A stretch of 64,000 bases of DNA from Paenibacillus silvae (GTDB lineage: Bacteria; Bacillota; Bacilli; Paenibacillales; Paenibacillaceae). The notes under the pieces were generated by a model that was not told where the DNA came from, did no database searches, and saw nothing but the letters and a program-made list of their open reading frames with translations. Positions 41,411-50,411 of the stretch are shown one piece after another. A program made the translations under genes and the position numbers. The stretch covers positions 1,289,785 through 1,353,784 of the forward strand of contig NZ_BMFU01000001.1 in the NCBI RefSeq assembly GCF_014639235.1, written 5' to 3'. Numbering within the stretch: position 1 is the first letter of the stretch; the number at the start of each line of letters is the position of its first letter.

Positions 41411-43588
41411 TTACTGCATAATCCGGTGCACAGAATAAACGTCCTTCACCCGTTTGATTCGTTCAACTACGGAATGCAGATGGTCTGTATTGCGAATCAG
41501 AATGGTGACGTGCACCAATGCCAATTTATTTTTATCGGTCCGTCCGGTGACGGCTGATATGCTTGTTTTACTTTCCGAAACAGCCTGCAGCACCTCATTA
41601 AGCAGTCCATTGCGATCATGGCCGGTAATCTCAATGTCGACACTGTAGCTGGATTCGATATTTTCCTCCCACTCGACTTCAATCACCCGTGCTGCTTCTT
41701 CTCCATCCGCGCTTGAAGGAATATTCGGACAGTCACTGCGGTGAACCGATACGCCGCGCCCGCGTGTAACATAACCAATAATGTCATCCCCGGGCACCGG
41801 GTTACAGCACCGTGCGAAACGAACCAGCAGGTTATCAATGCCTTTGACACGGATACCATTCGTAGGTCTGTTTCTACGTTCTGGTGCAGGCTTCAGCTCA
41901 CGCATCTCGGAATTCAATTCCAGCAAGCTGGATTCTTCCTGTTCCTTGCGGAGTTTTTCCGTTGCTTTGGTAACAATCTGCGCGGCAGTAATTCCACCGA
42001 AACCTACTGCTGCGAGCATATCATCAATATCGTTAAACGCAAATTTCTTGGCCGCTTCCATTAGCTTGTCATCCGTCATCCACGCAGAAGGATCAAGTCC
42101 CATACGCTTCAGCTCGCGCTCGCAGCTTTCCCGACCCTTTTCCACGTTCTCTTCGCGGCGCTCCTTCTTGAACCACTGCTTGATCTTGGCCCGAGCATGA
42201 GAAGACTTTGCAATTTTCAACCAGTCCTGGCTAGGACCATAGGAATGCTTGGAGGTGAGAATTTCGATAATGTCACCCGTTTTGAGATGGTAATCCAGCG
42301 GCACAATACGGCCATTGACCTTGGCCCCAATCGTCCGATTACCAACCTCTGTATGAATGCGGTAAGCAAAGTCGAGCGGCACAGAGCCGCTTGGCAATTC
42401 GATGACTTCACCTTTTGGCGTAAATACAAATACCAGATCAGAGAAGAAATCCATTTTGAGCGATTCCACAAATTCGGAAGCATCCTGTGCTTCATTCTGC
42501 AATTCGAGAATTTCCCGGAAAAAGGTAATCTTGTCTTCAAACTGAGGACCTGCTGCCGTTCCTTCTTTGTAGGCCCAGTGCGCCGCAATACCAAACTCGG
42601 CGGTACGATGCATATCCCAGGTGCGAATCTGTACCTCGGTCGGCTCACCATTCGGTCCCACCACCGTTGTATGCAAAGACTGGTACATATTCGCCTTCGG
42701 CATGGCAATATAGTCCTTGAATCGCCCAGGCATAGGCTTCCATAACGTGTGAATAATACCCAGCGTAGCATAACAATCCTTGATATTATCCACAATAATA
42801 CGAATGGCAAGCAGATCATAAATCTCGTTAAACTGCTTGTTTTTTGTCGTCATTTTTTTGAACACACTGTAGATATGTTTCGGACGCCCTGACAGATCTG
42901 CCTGAATGCCCATTTCTTCAAGTTTGCTCGTAATGCCGTCCATCACCGTGTCTATATATTGCTCACGTTCTGCACGTTTCTTGTGCATCAGATTCGCGAT
43001 ACGGTAGTATTGCTGCGGGTTCAAATAACGGAGGGCGATGTCCTCCATTTCCCATTTAATTGCAGAGATCCCCAAACGGTTGGCAATCGGACAGAAAATC
43101 TCCAGCGTCTCATACGAGATTCGGCGCTGGCTCTCTTCCGACTGAAACTTGAGGGTCCTCATGTTATGCAGACGGTCAGCCAATTTGATCACAATGACAC
43201 GGATGTCCTGCGCCATGGCGATGAACATTTTGCGGTAGTTCTCGTTCTGCTGTTCTTCCTTGGAGCGGAACTGGATTCGTTCCAGCTTCGTCAAGCCGTC
43301 AACAAGCATGGCACACGTATTGCCGAAATGACTGCGGATCTCTTCAAGCGACACCGTAGTGTCCTCGACTACATCATGAAGAAGCGCTGCAATAATGGAG
43401 ATGGTGTCCATCTGCATGTTCACAACAATATCGGCAACCGCAAGCGGATGCAGAATATACGGTTCTCCCGATTTTCGCGTCTGTCCGTGGTGGGCCTGAT
43501 CAGCAAATTCGTAAGCCTCTCGTATGCGCACCAAATCGGGTTCTTTGATATATGCCCCGGCCTTCTCGAGTAATTGCTCTATGCCCAT
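41411..43588 (-). CDS. relA: Bifunctional (p)ppGpp synthetase/hydrolase (RelA/SpoT, Rsh)
   Basis: About 725 residues with the full Rsh order. HD hydrolase domain: HGQTRKSGEPYILHPLAVA and LLHDVVEDT contain the metal-binding His-Asp pair. Synthetase domain: AMPKANMYQSLHTTVVGP and the RTWDMHRTAEFGIAAHW block. TGS domain: VFTPKGEVIELPSGSVPLDFAY. C-terminal zinc-finger segment (RCCNPVPGDDIIGYVTRGRG) and ACT domain. It makes and degrades the stringent-response alarmone. The frame starts with TTG at 43618; ATG at 43588 gives a better N-terminus but its ribosome site is weak, so the start is uncertain by 10 residues. A stem-loop lies just upstream. Confidence 0.95.
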   Translation of the reverse strand: MGIEQLLEKAGAYIKEPDLVRIREAYEFADQAHHGQTRKSGEPYILHPLAVADIVVNMQMDTISIIAALLHDVVEDTTVSLEEIRSHFGNTCAMLVDGLTKLERIQFRSKEEQQNENYRKMFIAMAQDIRVIVIKLADRLHNMRTLKFQSEESQRRISYETLEIFCPIANRLGISAIKWEMEDIALRYLNPQQYYRIANLMHKKRAEREQYIDTVMDGITSKLEEMGIQADLSGRPKHIYSVFKKMTTKNKQFNEIYDLLAIRIIVDNIKDCYATLGIIHTLWKPMPGRFKDYIAMPKANMYQSLHTTVVGPNGEPTEVQIRTWDMHRTAEFGIAAHWAYKEGTAAGPQFEDKITFFREILELQNEAQDASEFVESLKMDFFSDLVFVFTPKGEVIELPSGSVPLDFAYRIHTEVGNRTIGAKVNGRIVPLDYHLKTGDIIEILTSKHSYGPSQDWLKIAKSSHARAKIKQWFKKERREENVEKGRESCERELKRMGLDPSAWMTDDKLMEAAKKFAFNDIDDMLAAVGFGGITAAQIVTKATEKLRKEQEESSLLELNSEMRELKPAPERRNRPTNGIRVKGIDNLLVRFARCCNPVPGDDIIGYVTRGRGVSVHRSDCPNIPSSADGEEAARVIEVEWEENIESSYSVDIEITGHDRNGLLNEVLQAVSESKTSISAVTGRTDKNKLALVHVTILIRNTDHLHSVVERIKRVKDVYSVHRIMQ

Positions 43589-43621
43589 TCTGATCTGTTC
43601 CGTGTCCTTTCTATACAAAAT

Positions 43622-43653
43622 GGAACCCGTGACAATACATCAACACAGGTTCC
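43622..43653 (-). promoter_or_regulatory. Stem-loop in the relA leader
   Basis: GGAACCCGTG pairs with CACAGGTTCC with one bulge around a loop of about 11 bases, immediately before the relA frame. No T run follows. It could affect translation or mRNA stability. The remaining gap to uraA (43654-43913) is the upstream region of uraA with no other gene. Confidence 0.45.
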
Positions 43654-43913
43654 CCGTAAAAGTAATTTCCTATAATTATGACGCTTCGCCCGTTTCCCGT
43701 CAACTAGTGACGAATAAGAGCGTTTATCCAATTTTTTTAACTATCCGATTGATATACATTATTGCCGTTATTTGCTGAAATAGAAGGGTTTTAGAAGGGA
43801 ATTCTGAAAAAACGAACGTTTTACAAGCCAATCCTGAAAAATGTTATTGATTATTTGCACGAAACTCTGTAATCTATTGAAAGTTTGTGTATCGGAAAAG
43901 GAGATGAGATTCT

Positions 43914-45230
43914 TTGCAACGCGAAATTCAGGTTGATCAGAAGATGGCGTTTGGCCCTGGCTCATTATTGAGCCTGCAGCATTTGTTTGCCATGTTTGGC
44001 AGTACGGTACTCGTACCTAACCTTTTTGGAGTAGATCCAAGCATGATCCTGTTAATGAACGGAATTGGTACGCTGCTCTACATTCTGATGTGTAAAGGAA
44101 AAATCCCGGCATACCTCGGATCAAGCTTCGCTTTTATTGCTCCTGTAATGGCCGTATTAAAAGGACATCCTGAGAACGGATATTCCATGGCACTCGGAGC
44201 ATTCATCGTAACAGGCATCGTATTTTGTATCGTAGCCCTCATCATTAAATATGCAGGCACCGGCTGGATCAACGTAGTATTCCCTCCAGCAGTAATGGGC
44301 GCGATCGTTGCCTTGATTGGTCTGGAGCTTGTACCTGTCGCCGCCCAAATGGCAGGTCTCATTAATTCAGATCCTGTGAACAACCCTGGTTGGGTTCCTC
44401 AAGCCAAACCCATTATTTTATCCATGGTAACCTTGGGAATCACGGTGATCGGAGCTGTTACGTTCCGCGGATTCCCCAAAATTATTCACATCCTGATCGG
44501 TATCGTGGTCGGTTATATTCTTGGATATTCTATGGGCCTCGTAAATTCAGACAAAATTTCTGACGCTAATTTAATTTCTCTTCCAACGATAACAACACCT
44601 GCATTCGATTGGTCAGTAATTCTCACAATTTTACCGGTCGCACTCGTTGTAATTGTCGAACATATCGGTCATTTGCTGGTTACTAGCAGCATTGTAGGCA
44701 AAGATTTGTCCAAAGATCCTGGTCTGCATCGCTCGTTGCTGGGTAACGGTGTATCTACGATTCTTTCAGGCTTCGTCGGATCAACACCGAATACAACGTA
44801 TGGTGAGAACATCGGTGTTATGGCGCTGACTCGTGTGTACTCGATCTATGTCATTGGCGGCGCTGCTGTCATTGCTATCCTGCTCTCATTCTCGGGTACA
44901 TTCTCGGCACTGGTTGCGAACATTCCTGTACCTGTTATGGGTGGTGTCTCCTTGCTCCTGTTCGGAGTTATTGCGGCGTCTGGTCTGCGTATTCTGGTTG
45001 AACAAAAAGTCGATTTTGCCAAACCGACAAACCTGATCCTGACTACACTGGTACTGGTCATTGGACTCAGCGGTACGGAAATTTCCTTCTATGGTGTGCA
45101 TTTGAAGGGTATGGCGCTGGCTACAATTGCCGGAATGCTTCTAAGCCTGCTGTTCAAGCTGTTTGAAGTGCTCGGTCTGTTAAACGAAGAGACTCAGAAG
45201 CAACCTGTCATCGAAAAAACACCTGATTGA
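43914..45230 (+). CDS. uraA: Uracil permease (NCS2, UraA/PyrP)
   Basis: 438 residues, 14 helices in the UraA fold. SLQHLFAMFGSTVLVPNLFG, GKIPAYLGSSFAFIAPVMAV, the uracil-site VIVEHIGHLLVTSSIVGKDL (conserved Glu and His) and PNTTYGENIGVMALTRVYS (second conserved Glu) match UraA/PyrP. It is a proton-coupled uracil importer. The start is TTG at 43914; AAAAGGAGATGAG lies upstream, and no ATG fits the domain start. No PyrR-type attenuator sequence was seen in the leader. A terminator follows at 45321-45367. Confidence 0.94.
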   Translation: MQREIQVDQKMAFGPGSLLSLQHLFAMFGSTVLVPNLFGVDPSMILLMNGIGTLLYILMCKGKIPAYLGSSFAFIAPVMAVLKGHPENGYSMALGAFIVTGIVFCIVALIIKYAGTGWINVVFPPAVMGAIVALIGLELVPVAAQMAGLINSDPVNNPGWVPQAKPIILSMVTLGITVIGAVTFRGFPKIIHILIGIVVGYILGYSMGLVNSDKISDANLISLPTITTPAFDWSVILTILPVALVVIVEHIGHLLVTSSIVGKDLSKDPGLHRSLLGNGVSTILSGFVGSTPNTTYGENIGVMALTRVYSIYVIGGAAVIAILLSFSGTFSALVANIPVPVMGGVSLLLFGVIAASGLRILVEQKVDFAKPTNLILTTLVLVIGLSGTEISFYGVHLKGMALATIAGMLLSLLFKLFEVLGLLNEETQKQPVIEKTPD

Positions 45231-45320
45231 GCACAGAACGCTTAAACAAAGAAAGATTCGAATACAGATTCATGCAAGCTCATCTCAACCTCAGAACGTA
45301 TAATTTTAAAAAAAGAACTC

Positions 45321-45367
45321 AAAAAGCCTGTCTCTCCCAACTATTACTTGGAAGAAACAGGCTTTTT
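45321..45367. terminator. Terminator between uraA and apt
   Basis: AAAAAGCCTGT pairs with ACAGGCTTTTT with a smaller inner stem; A and T runs on both sides allow it to serve uraA and the converging recJ-apt unit. Bases 45368-45460 show nothing further. Confidence 0.8.
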
Positions 45368-45460
45368 GCCAATCATTAATGCTGTATATTATTTCCCGGG
45401 AAACGCGGAAGTTAAACTTCATTGGCTCACAGCCATCCAGAACCACACGGGATTGCGCTT

Positions 45461-45976
45461 TTAGTAGTTCATTAACGTGAACACGTTCATGTTCTCAGGC
45501 AGCTTTGCTCTGCCATTCAGATCGTTCAGCTCAATCAGGAATGCAGCACCGACCACATTGCCACCGAGCTGCTCAATCAAATTGATGGAAGTTGCAATCG
45601 TTCCACCCGTTGCGAGCAGATCATCTGCAATCAGGACATTTTGTCCTTTTTCAATTGCATCTGTATGCATTGCAAGTGTATCCTTGCCATATTCGAGATC
45701 ATACCCTGCTTCTATGGTCGCTCCAGGCAATTTTCCACTTTTGCGAATTGGAGCAAATCCAACACCAAGCGCGTATGCGAGTGGGGCGCCCACAACAAAA
45801 CCACGTGCTTCCGGTCCAGCAATAACATCAATTTTGAGATCAGCCACCATCTGTTTCAGTTCATTGATTGCATTGCGGTACATTTCTCCATCTTTCAACA
45901 ACGTGGTGATGTCCTTAAAGCTGATTCCCGGTTGTGGAAAGTCAGGAATGACACGAATATACTCTTTAAAATCCAA
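45461..45976 (-). CDS. apt: Adenine phosphoribosyltransferase
   Basis: 171 residues. VLIADDLLATGGTIATSINLI is the PRPP-binding loop, and IAGPEARGFVVGAPLAYALGVGF is the N-terminal adenine-site block, both standard Apt. It converts adenine and PRPP to AMP for salvage. The ATG at 45976 has AGGAGG-type sequence upstream and lies 37 bases after recJ, an arrangement shared with B. subtilis. relA is not co-directionally adjacent here because uraA lies between. Confidence 0.96.
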   Translation of the reverse strand: MDFKEYIRVIPDFPQPGISFKDITTLLKDGEMYRNAINELKQMVADLKIDVIAGPEARGFVVGAPLAYALGVGFAPIRKSGKLPGATIEAGYDLEYGKDTLAMHTDAIEKGQNVLIADDLLATGGTIATSINLIEQLGGNVVGAAFLIELNDLNGRAKLPENMNVFTLMNY

Positions 45977-46013
45977 AATAATCTCCTCCTAAAATAAATA
46001 CACAAACTTCCAT

Positions 46014-48422
46014 CTAAGATACGCCCTTCATCCGGGATATCATCCATTGTGTCAGCTGAGGTGTCGATGCGTCCAGCATCACCTGCTCCGTCTCGGCCAT
46101 ATGCTCCAGCGCCTGATAGTGGCGTGCTGAAGTCAGATCACGTTTCGGCGGATTGTCCGCGACCGCAATCATTCCATCCTTTCGTGTAATAAAGGACAGC
46201 TCTTCGAAAACATTCAGCATCATCGTAATCATACGCGGAGAACAGCCGCACTGACGGCTGAGCACAGGAATAATGTCTTGTTCCACCACGGGTTCTGCTT
46301 TCCATTTGAACACCAGCATATAAATACGCTTGAACAGTTCTCTGGAAGGCATCTGAAGGCGATCCAGGCGGTTGCCTGATCCGTGCAGAAGGATGATATT
46401 CTCAGCTCCGCTGAACAGAGCCAGCATTGCATCAAGTTGTTCCGGAGTTTCCGGCGTATCAAACACAAATAACGTTCGCACTTGTTCCTGTCCATACTGC
46501 TCTGCAGCAGCATTACACGGAAATAGCCCGACCTTTCTATCATATACCCAAAGGCACGGTTCATACAATGAATTTCCCTCAGAAACATTCGTTTCCTTAC
46601 GAACAATCGCTCCAATTGAACCTGCCTTATAACGCAGATGTACGTCCAGGGCGCTCAGGAAGTGTTTCATTGCATGTAACGGATCAGCATGCCCTCGCAT
46701 ATCAAATACTTGAGCATGAGGGACATGGATGTCCTGCAGCATTAGCTGTGACTTCCTCATGCCATTCCACTCATTAATGGACAATTCACCCATCACATCA
46801 ATGACAGCACCCGGGGTGAGAAATTCAGCCAAGTCTCCCTTGCCAAAAGCAACAGTTTCCAGCTGCTGTCCTTCTTGCTCCAGCACCAGTTTCAGATGGC
46901 GTTTATCCCGCCCCATCGTCCGTGTTTCTTTGACAGTTACATTTCGGAATACAAAACGCGGCGATGGATTGCTCATACCAAACGGCTGCAAACGGTCGAT
47001 CTCCTGGATCACCTTGATTGGAACGTCATGAATCATGCATTCATCATCAGCCAACCGCTGAGGTACAAAGTCCTCCTCCGTCAGTATAGCTGCAGCATAT
47101 TCATTCAAACCTGTCTCCAGCTGCTGCAACTGATCTCGATGAAGTGTCATTCCCGCTGCCGCCGGGTGTCCGCCATAGTGGTCCATATACTGTTTGTTCG
47201 CTGTAAGAGCCTCATAGATATCCAGGCCTTCAATCGAACGCGCGGAGCCTTTGCAAACACCACTTTCGGGATCAATACCAAGAATCAATGTTGGTCGGTA
47301 ATATCTCTCAAGTAATTTGGAAGCAACGATGCCCACCACACCAACATTCCAGCCCTCACCAGCCAGTACGATCACATCCGGCACCGATCCTGAACGCGAC
47401 TCGATTTTTTGCTCCAGTTGTGCTGTCGCTTCCTGTAGTATGCCCTCTACGACCTGCTGTCGCTCCCGATTCAACAGATCAAGCTGCCCCGCTAGTGTAT
47501 GGGCCTCATCCAGACTCTCAGTCGTAAGCAGGGATACGGCTCTTCCGGCATGATCCAGACGACCGCTGGCATTAATGCGCGGAGCCATGGCAAAGGCAAT
47601 ATTAACAGAAGTCACCTGGCTTTGGTCCACACCGCTGATCTCCAGCAAAGCGCTGACTCCCGGCAATTTTGAACCTCGCATGGATTCTACACCGTAACTG
47701 ACAATCACCCGATTCTCACCTTCCAGCGGCATCAAATCGGCTACTGTGCCAATTGCAGCGATCTCCATCCATTCACCAGGTACTTCACCAATAAGCGCCT
47801 GAGCAACCTTCAGAGCCACCCCCGCTCCCGCCAGACCTTTGAAAGGGTAAGGACAATTCGGCAGCTTGGGATTGATTAAGGCGTAGGCATCCGGCAACAC
47901 TTCAGGGGGTTCATGGTGATCCGTTACAATCACCTCGATGCCAAGTGTAGAAGCATAGGCAATTTGTTCCACAGCACTGATGCCGGTATCGACGGTAATA
48001 ATCAAAGTAACCCCTTGCTGATGTGCCCAGTCCAAGGCATGGTTATGGAGTCCATAACCTTCGTTGGAACGATGTGGGATATAGATATCATATGAGGCTC
48101 CCAAATGACGCATGAGATGAATCATCAGCGAGGTACTGGATACCCCGTCAGCGTCATAATCCCCATATATTAAAATATGTTCTTCTCGCTCCAAGGCCAG
48201 CTTGATTCGAGGAATAGCCTCTTTCATACCCAGCAGCAGATATGGATCATGCATCTGATTCAGATCAGGATGCAGAAATCGTTCTGCCTCTTGTTCAGTG
48301 TGCACACCTCGACTGACAAGCAAACGTCCTACAAGAGGTGACACGGAAAGCGCCTGCGAAAGTCCCGCAGCCGCCTCCAGATTAATATGTGGTGTATTCC
48401 ACCGATATTGCGAATAAAGCAA
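46014..48422 (-). CDS. recJ: Single-stranded DNA 5'-3' exonuclease RecJ
   Basis: About 802 residues. DHH motifs: ILIYGDYDADGVSSTSLMIH (motif I), VTDHHEPPEVLP (III), and a DHHA1 region with YGGHPAAAGMTL. An OB-fold follows (ETVAFGKGDLAEFL), then a C-terminal part of about 220 residues typical of Bacillota RecJ. It trims ssDNA for recombination and mismatch repair. The frame extends to 48461, touching the upstream gene's stop; TTG at 48422 with AAAGGAG eight bases upstream gives a protein that begins MLYSQYRWNTPHI and is preferred. Operon: CDF-like gene, recJ, apt. Confidence 0.95.
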   Translation of the reverse strand: MLYSQYRWNTPHINLEAAAGLSQALSVSPLVGRLLVSRGVHTEQEAERFLHPDLNQMHDPYLLLGMKEAIPRIKLALEREEHILIYGDYDADGVSSTSLMIHLMRHLGASYDIYIPHRSNEGYGLHNHALDWAHQQGVTLIITVDTGISAVEQIAYASTLGIEVIVTDHHEPPEVLPDAYALINPKLPNCPYPFKGLAGAGVALKVAQALIGEVPGEWMEIAAIGTVADLMPLEGENRVIVSYGVESMRGSKLPGVSALLEISGVDQSQVTSVNIAFAMAPRINASGRLDHAGRAVSLLTTESLDEAHTLAGQLDLLNRERQQVVEGILQEATAQLEQKIESRSGSVPDVIVLAGEGWNVGVVGIVASKLLERYYRPTLILGIDPESGVCKGSARSIEGLDIYEALTANKQYMDHYGGHPAAAGMTLHRDQLQQLETGLNEYAAAILTEEDFVPQRLADDECMIHDVPIKVIQEIDRLQPFGMSNPSPRFVFRNVTVKETRTMGRDKRHLKLVLEQEGQQLETVAFGKGDLAEFLTPGAVIDVMGELSINEWNGMRKSQLMLQDIHVPHAQVFDMRGHADPLHAMKHFLSALDVHLRYKAGSIGAIVRKETNVSEGNSLYEPCLWVYDRKVGLFPCNAAAEQYGQEQVRTLFVFDTPETPEQLDAMLALFSGAENIILLHGSGNRLDRLQMPSRELFKRIYMLVFKWKAEPVVEQDIIPVLSRQCGCSPRMITMMLNVFEELSFITRKDGMIAVADNPPKRDLTSARHYQALEHMAETEQVMLDASTPQLTQWMISRMKGVS

Positions 48423-48460
48423 TGATAACGCTCCTTTCCTGATCTGCGTAACCCGCGCCA

Positions 48461-49420
48461 CTACTGAATTAATGTCGCTTCATGATCGGGCAGTTCATGA
48501 TTGGATTTATAAGGATATCCAGGGTCATAAGGTACAGCCTGCACCTGGACTTCTTTGACATGACTGAATCTTGTTAACAATAACGTCTTTGCTCTATTCG
48601 CGATCTCTTGCGCCTCCAGAATAGAGATTCTGGGATTCACACTAATCACCAGTTCTATGGTAACGTCATGCTCCTGCTCCCGTGCAATCAAGTGTTCAAT
48701 CGTAATAATGCCGTATACCCGTTGAACCGTTTCCTTGAAGTCCGTTGCATCCTCCTGCTCCAGTTCCTGAACAAGTGAGCCATACACCGTGTCTACAATC
48801 ATTCGATATCCTTTATAGAAAATGAAGCCGGAAGCAAGTATAGCCGTGATCGGATCAAGATAGAGCAGCAGGTTTAATCCGGTCTCTTCCCCCGCCATAG
48901 AGCCGATAATTCCAATTAGAACGATAAGTGAACAATATAGTGCTCGGCGATGCTGAAGCGCATATGACATCGCTTGAGACTGATTTCGTTTGCGAAACAC
49001 CCGATATTGAAATTGAAAAATGGCTTCTTTTACCGCCAGCGCTGCAACAGCAATCAGAAGCACGGACCTGCCGGGAGCCTCAATTTCATCGCTGGACAGG
49101 GTTCCCAACGCGGATATTGCCAATTGCAGGCCTCCCATCAGGATTAACACCGCTAGCAGAACAGTCATGCCAGGCCGTGCGGCACGAGCATGCTCTCTGA
49201 GACGCTCCCTTTGCACCTTGTCCTTGAGCCTTACAGATTTCGAGGGGAATAGACCGACCAGGGAAGAGGCAGCTTCTGAAGCAGAATACAGACCGTCTGC
49301 CAGCAAAGATTTGCTGTTGGCCATGTAACCTGCTCCTGTTTTAATGACGGCAAGTGCCATATTTCCAATGATCCCGCTCCATGTCGCCGCATGTGCAGAC
49401 GGGCCAGGTTCTCTTGTCAT
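48461..49420 (-). CDS. CDF-like membrane protein with altered metal site
   Basis: 319 residues: a six-helix cation diffusion facilitator core and a cytoplasmic alpha-beta domain (residues 215-300). Family blocks are visible (NSKSLLADGLYSASEAASSLVG and LYLDPITAILASGFIFYKGYR). However, the transport site usually reads (H/D)xxxD in helix 2 and HxxxD in helix 5; here helix 2 reads Y45-S-A-S-E49 and helix 5 Q156-H-R-R-A160. Zn or Mn transport by the normal site is therefore doubtful. The start is ATG at 49420. It lies between secF and recJ, 38 bases from recJ. No neighbouring metal gene is seen. Confidence 0.85.
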   Translation of the reverse strand: MTREPGPSAHAATWSGIIGNMALAVIKTGAGYMANSKSLLADGLYSASEAASSLVGLFPSKSVRLKDKVQRERLREHARAARPGMTVLLAVLILMGGLQLAISALGTLSSDEIEAPGRSVLLIAVAALAVKEAIFQFQYRVFRKRNQSQAMSYALQHRRALYCSLIVLIGIIGSMAGEETGLNLLLYLDPITAILASGFIFYKGYRMIVDTVYGSLVQELEQEDATDFKETVQRVYGIITIEHLIAREQEHDVTIELVISVNPRISILEAQEIANRAKTLLLTRFSHVKEVQVQAVPYDPGYPYKSNHELPDHEATLIQ

Positions 49421-49454
49421 GTGTATTCCCCCTTAATTCTGTACTTAACGCTGC

Positions 49455-49482
49455 AAAACCGCGCCTGGCAGACGCGGCTTTA
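49455..49482 (-). terminator. Terminator of the secD-secF unit
   Basis: Minus strand: AAAGCCGCG, loop TCTGCCAGG, CGCGGTTTT. A GC-rich stem of about 7 bp starting 12 bases beyond the secF stop. Confidence 0.75.
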
Positions 49483-49493
49483 CATTTCGATGT

Positions 49494-50411
49494 TTAGTTA
49501 GAAGCTTTCGCCGCTGTTTTTGGTTTGCCAACTTGTTTACCTTTAAGCACCAGCCAAAGCGGGGCTGCGATAAAGATGGAAGAGTAGGCACCGAACAATG
49601 TTCCGATCACCATGGCAAGGGAGAACATACGAATGGACTCTCCACCGAAAATGAACAAACAGATCGAAGCGGCAAATACCGTAAACGTTGTATTCAAGGA
49701 ACGAGTCATCGTTTGAGCCAAACTGTGGTTCACAACCTCCCGCAAATCGGCCTTGGTTGTCTTTTTGGCAAAACGCAGGTTTTCCCGAATCCGGTCAAAG
49801 ATAACGATCGTATCGTTAATTGAGAAACCAACAATCGTCAATACTGCTGTAATAAAGGTCAGATCCACATCCAGACGGAAAATGGAGAAGATACTGATAA
49901 CAACAAATGCATCATGGAAAAGGGCAATAACCGCTGCAAGTCCAAAGCGCCATTCAAAGCGAATCGCAACATAGATCATAATCCCGATACTTGCAATAAG
50001 TACGGCGTAGATTGCATTTCGTTCCAGTTCCTTGGCCATTTCAGGATCGACCGTATTTACCTCGTAAGATGCTGTTGAGTCCAGCTTGCTGAACTCCTGT
50101 TTGAACTTACTTTCCTGTTTTTCATCCAGAACATTCGAGAAACGAACGTTGACCCGATCAGCGCCAGGTGTGATGTGCACATCACCCTCCTTGACACCCA
50201 TATCCTTGATAATCGGATCAATCTGCTCCGTTGTAATTGCTTTGGATACTGTGATATCCACATTGGAGCCTGATTTGAAATCAACCGCATAGTTCAAACC
50301 TAGTGCCAATAAACTTACAATCCCTGCTATTGTCAAAATAATTGAAAATGTATAGGCAATCTTACTGCCCTTAACGTAGTCATAATTCCAATTAAAGCGC
50401 ACGAATTTCAC
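49494..50411 (-). CDS. secF: Protein translocase subunit SecF
   Basis: 305 residues, six membrane helices and one periplasmic P1-type domain. KGSKIAYTFSIILTIAGIVSL is helix 1; VDFKSGSNVDITV, VGFSINDTIVIFDRIREN (helix 4-5 motif) and SLNTTFTVFAASICLFIFGGESIRMFSLAM are conserved. With SecD it uses the proton gradient to pull exported chains through SecYEG. The frame overlaps secD's end by 20 bases. Start choice is uncertain: GTG at 50411 is one base from GGAG, while GTG at 50402 is 10 bases away. In B. subtilis secD and secF are one fused gene; here they are separate. Confidence 0.95.
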   Translation of the reverse strand: MKFVRFNWNYDYVKGSKIAYTFSIILTIAGIVSLLALGLNYAVDFKSGSNVDITVSKAITTEQIDPIIKDMGVKEGDVHITPGADRVNVRFSNVLDEKQESKFKQEFSKLDSTASYEVNTVDPEMAKELERNAIYAVLIASIGIMIYVAIRFEWRFGLAAVIALFHDAFVVISIFSIFRLDVDLTFITAVLTIVGFSINDTIVIFDRIRENLRFAKKTTKADLREVVNHSLAQTMTRSLNTTFTVFAASICLFIFGGESIRMFSLAMVIGTLFGAYSSIFIAAPLWLVLKGKQVGKPKTAAKASN

